From the NCBI GenBank assembly GCA_015060205.1, contig SUYY01000004.1:1-64000 (forward strand): DNA of 64,000 nucleotides, read 5' to 3'. The notes under the pieces were generated by a model that saw only the letters and a program-made list of their open reading frames with translations, was not told where the DNA came from and ran no database searches. Source of the stretch: Bacteroidales bacterium. GTDB lineage: Bacteria > Bacteroidota > Bacteroidia > Bacteroidales > UBA932. A program made the translations under genes and the position numbers. This document shows, piece by piece, positions 60,487 through 64,000 of this stretch; position 1 is the first letter of the stretch; each line of letters starts with the position of its first letter.

Positions 60487-63296
60487 TATCTCATTCTTTT
60501 AGATTGTTCTTTTCTGAATTTTTCAAAGTTCTCCTGAACCTTTTCAAGAGTCATGACCTCACCCTTCATCCTGACCGGTGTCCTTACGCTCTTGAAGTCC
60601 GATCTGTCGGTATATCTTATGAATTCCACATTACCAACCGGAGATATTGCAGAAGAACGTGATGACGATCTTGTCACCTGATTCTGTTCTGCCGCATCCG
60701 GTTCTGTCCAGCCCTTTGTCAGGACGACTTCGGATATGATAGGATTCTCAAGAATGTATGAGATGCCTCCTGCCATGTTATCGGAGATACCGATCACATT
60801 CGGATACCAGGTCGCTTTATTAGCCTCAAGAGCACCTATCGTGATGGTCTGCATATCCTCCGACAGCGTAACAGGGAACTCAAGCGCTCCGACATAGTTT
60901 CCTTGATCATCTGAATACTGGAACACCGTGTTGCTTTCTTCCTGATCGGTGCGTCTGCCGGCCATATAGAACGGCACGCTCCAGTCTGCTACAGGAGAGA
61001 CGAACATCTTGTTGGCAGTAATGGAAAGGGAATCCTTGCCGTTGACATCCTTGTTGACATGCAGATAAATCTTAGGTCCGAACCTCGAGAAGATCGAAGC
61101 GACATCCACAGTGCTGATGGTCTTGTGCTTGAACAGGTCCCAAGGACTCAGATATGTGAGACTTCCCTGACTGTCGTCAAGCCAGCCTTCGATCAGGAGT
61201 TTATTCTGGTTTCTGAGTCTCTTGTTGTTGTAATCCTTTGAGATTTCCTTGAATTCCTCAAAATATCCCTGAATCTCCTTATCTGTCCATTTTGTAGCCT
61301 CCTTATATGTGGCAAGCACGTCTGCAGGGAGAGATGTAGGATAATCCTGGCCGGCAACAAACCTGCGCTTGATGGATACCTTCTGCTTGCGGACCTCACC
61401 ACCCTTCACAGTGGCTGTAAGAGTCCAGTCTCCAACGAGGATATCCTCATCGAGAAGAGGATTGTAATCAAGGTTTGCAGCCTCTGCATATGGAGTGGTA
61501 CAGTCTTCTACAGCAGGATGTGCGAGCGCATCTTCGTAAAGGTCGATACCGTTGGAGATATTCTCGTCGTTGTATGCAACCACGACAAGACGGGTGGTCT
61601 CGCCGTCGATTGAAGGAATGTACATGGTATATCCCTTGTCGGAATTGATCTGTTCAAGTTCCTCCTCAGAGAATTGGGTAGTCATTCCGAGAGTTTCATA
61701 TGAACTGCCTTTGTTCACATTGTATACCCAGTCTGTCTTATAGTTGGCACCATAGTAGCACCTCATAGCCTTGTTGTCGGCAACTGTGGTACACTTCACA
61801 TTGAATGCCGCAGAATATGGTGTACACTTGTCAGTCAGAGCGGTAACCACAATATTCGGTCCCCTGGTCTTGGTCTTGGCAGGGGTTGAGAATGTATAAT
61901 GCTTGAAGCACTGCGGCGAACCTATATCGCCCTGCATTCCGGTGATCAGCACATGATACTTGGTATCGGCAGGGACGTCATAGAAGAACTCCGACAGAGA
62001 GAACTCGATAGGAGGAGCCGAAGTGGTTCCTGCCTCTGCTACAACCTGTATCTGACCGAAGTTGTACAGCGCAAAATATGAAGTCACCGCCCACTGCAGA
62101 TATTCGGTCTTTCCGTTGAGAAGTTCGAGCATCTGGTTATATGCTCCATCGTCAAGAACGGTAAACAGATATCTGTACACATTTTCGTCAGGAACAATGG
62201 TCAAAGTGGCATCTACTGACCTAAGGTCGTCCACTCTCACCTCAAAATCAGCATTGAGTTGAGCAGGAACCCTCGTCCTGAAAAGTTTTCTTGCAAAAGC
62301 ACCTGTCCAGGAAGCATCCACATCGCTGTCAAGATTGATGTCATGGATTATTCCTGCACCCTTAGTCGCCTTTTCCGACGGCTTCCTGTAGATGCTCCAG
62401 TACTTTGAAGAATCTATGCATGGGAGGTAATAGCCGTCTTCCCAACCACCCGGGAAGGCAAAACCGTTCACCATATAACTCTTGTCTTCATAAATACCTC
62501 CCTTCTTGTATTCGTCAGGCTCACTCATCCATTCGAACTCACCAGCCACAAATACTACAGGCTCACCGGGAGCGATAGGATTCCACAATATGGACATATC
62601 GTTTTCGTCCACTACTCCGTCCTCATTGATGTCGGCACCTGCTTCGCCATAATTCAAGGCATCGGAATACTCGATTGTCGTATCTTCTGTAAGATACCTT
62701 CCGGCGTTATAGAGAAGATTGAAGTAGTCGTCATTGCTGTTCTTGTAGAAGTTATATATCATCAGGTCACCCTGAGTATATCGGATGGCCCTGCTGCCAG
62801 GCTTGCCGTGCTGGCTCTTCCTGACAGATTCAGGAACCTTGATATGCATCTTATATCCGTCAGGAGTGACACCGACTACCGTCGCAAGTTGGTTGAATTC
62901 GAATGCACCTGTCTCAAACTGGAACTTATACATCTTCGAGAGATTCTCTCCGAGACGAGCCACCAGATAGACATAATATTTTGTATTTTCCTCGATAGGA
63001 TAGTCGAGCAACTGCTGCTCGCCATCAGTGTAGAAAGTATTCTCGGTTCCGCTGATATTGAGAACCGTTTCGTTCCACTGCATATTCGGAATACTTTCCA
63101 TTTCCACCTTGGAAACAGTATAAGCGACAGTGACCGGATATGGTATCGTCGCGTTAAGCGTCACATAACCCGGACCAAAGCCCTTGAGGGACACGGAAAA
63201 ATCTTTCTTTTCAGGTTCCGGGTCACACCCTGTAAGAACACCGCTGAATGCAGCAATCAGGACTGCACACAGGATTTTGTTGAAAAAGTTTTTCAT
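60486..63296 (-). CDS. 936-residue surface lipoprotein, Ca-loop motif, partner of Omp28 copy 4
   Basis: A long lipoprotein (signal ...FSGVLTGCDPEPE). It begins with Ig/FN3-like domains (FSVSLKGFGPGYVTLNATIPYPVTVAYTVS in pieces; KYYVYLVARLGENLS). A calcium-binding type loop ADINEDGVVDENDMS lies near residues 215-230, again as in dockerin or EF-hand repeats. Later parts contain more beta-sandwich domains and a helical segment (YKEATKWTDKEIQGYFEEFKEIS). The C-terminus is strongly basic (NFEKFRKEQSKRMR). No enzymatic motif was recognised. It is transcribed from its own promoter at 63339 ahead of the Omp28 gene. Confidence 0.78.
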   Translation of the reverse strand: MKNFFNKILCAVLIAAFSGVLTGCDPEPEKKDFSVSLKGFGPGYVTLNATIPYPVTVAYTVSKVEMESIPNMQWNETVLNISGTENTFYTDGEQQLLDYPIEENTKYYVYLVARLGENLSKMYKFQFETGAFEFNQLATVVGVTPDGYKMHIKVPESVRKSQHGKPGSRAIRYTQGDLMIYNFYKNSNDDYFNLLYNAGRYLTEDTTIEYSDALNYGEAGADINEDGVVDENDMSILWNPIAPGEPVVFVAGEFEWMSEPDEYKKGGIYEDKSYMVNGFAFPGGWEDGYYLPCIDSSKYWSIYRKPSEKATKGAGIIHDINLDSDVDASWTGAFARKLFRTRVPAQLNADFEVRVDDLRSVDATLTIVPDENVYRYLFTVLDDGAYNQMLELLNGKTEYLQWAVTSYFALYNFGQIQVVAEAGTTSAPPIEFSLSEFFYDVPADTKYHVLITGMQGDIGSPQCFKHYTFSTPAKTKTRGPNIVVTALTDKCTPYSAAFNVKCTTVADNKAMRCYYGANYKTDWVYNVNKGSSYETLGMTTQFSEEELEQINSDKGYTMYIPSIDGETTRLVVVAYNDENISNGIDLYEDALAHPAVEDCTTPYAEAANLDYNPLLDEDILVGDWTLTATVKGGEVRKQKVSIKRRFVAGQDYPTSLPADVLATYKEATKWTDKEIQGYFEEFKEISKDYNNKRLRNQNKLLIEGWLDDSQGSLTYLSPWDLFKHKTISTVDVASIFSRFGPKIYLHVNKDVNGKDSLSITANKMFVSPVADWSVPFYMAGRRTDQEESNTVFQYSDDQGNYVGALEFPVTLSEDMQTITIGALEANKATWYPNVIGISDNMAGGISYILENPIISEVVLTKGWTEPDAAEQNQVTRSSSRSSAISPVGNVEFIRYTDRSDFKSVRTPVRMKGEVMTLEKVQENFEKFRKEQSKRMR

Positions 63297-63338
63297 TTAT
63301 GATTGATTTATATTTATTTGTCGACGGTATAAACCGTG

Positions 63339-63368
63339 CAAAGTTAACATTTTTTCGCAAATTTCCAA
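63339..63368 (-). promoter_or_regulatory. Promoter of the lipoprotein-Omp28 copy 4 unit
   Basis: The minus strand has TTG (63366-63368), a 19-base spacer and TAACTTTG (63339-63346), a perfect -7 box; the ATG is 42 bases further on. Confidence 0.75.
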
Positions 63369-63383
63369 TCGCTGATCCTGCGA

Positions 63384-63413
63384 TTGCCCTTTGGAGGAAT
63401 TTTGCTATATTTG
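63384..63413 (+). promoter_or_regulatory. Promoter of purB
   Basis: TTG (63384-63386), a 19-base spacer and TATATTTG (63406-63413), 25 bases before the purB ATG. It forms a divergent pair with the promoter at 63339. Confidence 0.8.
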
Positions 63414-63438
63414 CACCGCAATTTTAAAAACGTACGGA

Positions 63439-64000
63439 ATGAGCAATTTTTCACTGATGGCCGTGTCGCCTATCGATGGACGCTATTCGCGTCAGACTGA
63501 ACCACTTAGGGAATATTTCAGCGAGTATGCACTGATAAAGTACAGAGTTAGAGTGGAAATCGAGTATTTCATTGCACTCTGCCAGATTCCTCTTCCACAA
63601 CTTGCAGACTTCGATTCATCGAAGTTCGAAGCACTGAGGGACATATACAGGAACATGACTCCTGAAGATGCAGCAAAAGTGAAGGAGATCGAGAAAGTGA
63701 CCAACCATGACGTTAAGGCTGTCGAGTATTTCATCAAGGACCGCTTCAAGGAAATGGACATCATGAAGTGGGGAGAATTTGTTCATTTCGGACTTACCTC
63801 CCAGGACATCAACAACACATCTGTCCCCCTCTCGTTCAAAGAGGCCATCGATGATTGCTTCATGCCGCTTCTGAAAGAGGTTCTCGGACTTATCAAAGGC
63901 ATGGCTTCAGACTGGGCAGAGATTCCTATGCTTGCCAAGACCCACGGACAGCCTGCATCACCTACCCGAGTAGGCAAGGAGTTCAACGTGTTTGCAGTAC
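63439..64000 (+). CDS. purB: Adenylosuccinate lyase, N-terminal part (cut by window edge)
   Basis: The first 187 residues of PurB, which cleaves SAICAR and adenylosuccinate in purine synthesis. The family start MSNFSLMAVSPIDGRYSRQTEPL is clear, followed by VTNHDVKAVEYFIK, FVHFGLTSQDINNTSVPL with conserved His and Ser, and LAKTHGQPASPTRVGKEF with the catalytic His. The rest, including the signature loop, lies outside the window. No defect is seen. Confidence 0.96.
   Translation, partial: MSNFSLMAVSPIDGRYSRQTEPLREYFSEYALIKYRVRVEIEYFIALCQIPLPQLADFDSSKFEALRDIYRNMTPEDAAKVKEIEKVTNHDVKAVEYFIKDRFKEMDIMKWGEFVHFGLTSQDINNTSVPLSFKEAIDDCFMPLLKEVLGLIKGMASDWAEIPMLAKTHGQPASPTRVGKEFNVFAV

Overview
This window comes from a Bacteroidota genome, most likely order Bacteroidales. 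The evidence is: repeated promoters of the TTTG/TTG-N19-20-TAnnTTTG type, a SusC/SusD pair, many lipoproteins with the short Bacteroidota-style signal, families largely confined to the phylum (DUF6029-type outer membrane proteins, Omp28, DUF4988/PL29 N-terminal domain, BT_3928-type DoxX, Hc1-like mini-histone), and the his operon order G-D-C/B-H-A-F-IE. Genus cannot be fixed from the sequence alone. No rRNA, tRNA or CRISPR array was seen.

Layout. 1-360: 3' end of a PD-(D/E)XK (Rpn) transposase-type nuclease and its terminator. 416-10905: mostly minus-strand genes: a small peptide plus fimbrillin/beta-helix lipoprotein, CorA, a GH20 beta-hexosaminidase, RecR, PnuC, an FKBP isomerase, a Xer recombinase and a dipeptidyl peptidase III. 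10996-22007: mostly plus-strand: clostripain-like C11 peptidase, rplY-pth, a 57-residue Hc1-like protein, an M6 metallopeptidase with a small lipoprotein, a NahK-like sugar kinase, a CBM9-like protein, tpiA and a second M49 peptidase. 22044-28659: a complete his operon behind a histidine-rich leader peptide and attenuator, with HisC fused to the HisB dehydratase domain. 28858-31739: rpiB, truB and a MATE exporter, with repeat DNA inside and between truB and MATE. 31951-56484: a large surface-protein region on the minus strand. 56559-59310: folP, tmk and a DoxX-like membrane protein. 59311-63296: another Omp28 paralogue with a 936-residue lipoprotein. 63439 to the end: start of purB.

How the genes fit together. 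The main accessory feature is the surface region 31951-63296. One transcription unit of about 19.5 kb (ten genes, gaps of 2-42 bases, promoter near 51495) encodes large lipoproteins, a DUF6029 barrel, three Omp28 proteins with CxxCP motifs, an S41 peptidase and, last, SusC and SusD. Upstream are a TlpA-type thioredoxin, a second DUF6029 barrel and a coiled-coil lipoprotein. No glycoside hydrolase lies in this unit, so a peptide or protein substrate with thiol-disulfide chemistry at the cell surface is a more natural guess than a polysaccharide. Four other peptidases in the window (C11, M6, two M49) fit a protein-degrading lifestyle. A second theme is repeat DNA: several short dispersed or tandem repeats sit between genes, and some have become coding sequence (the xerD start, the truB interior and tail).
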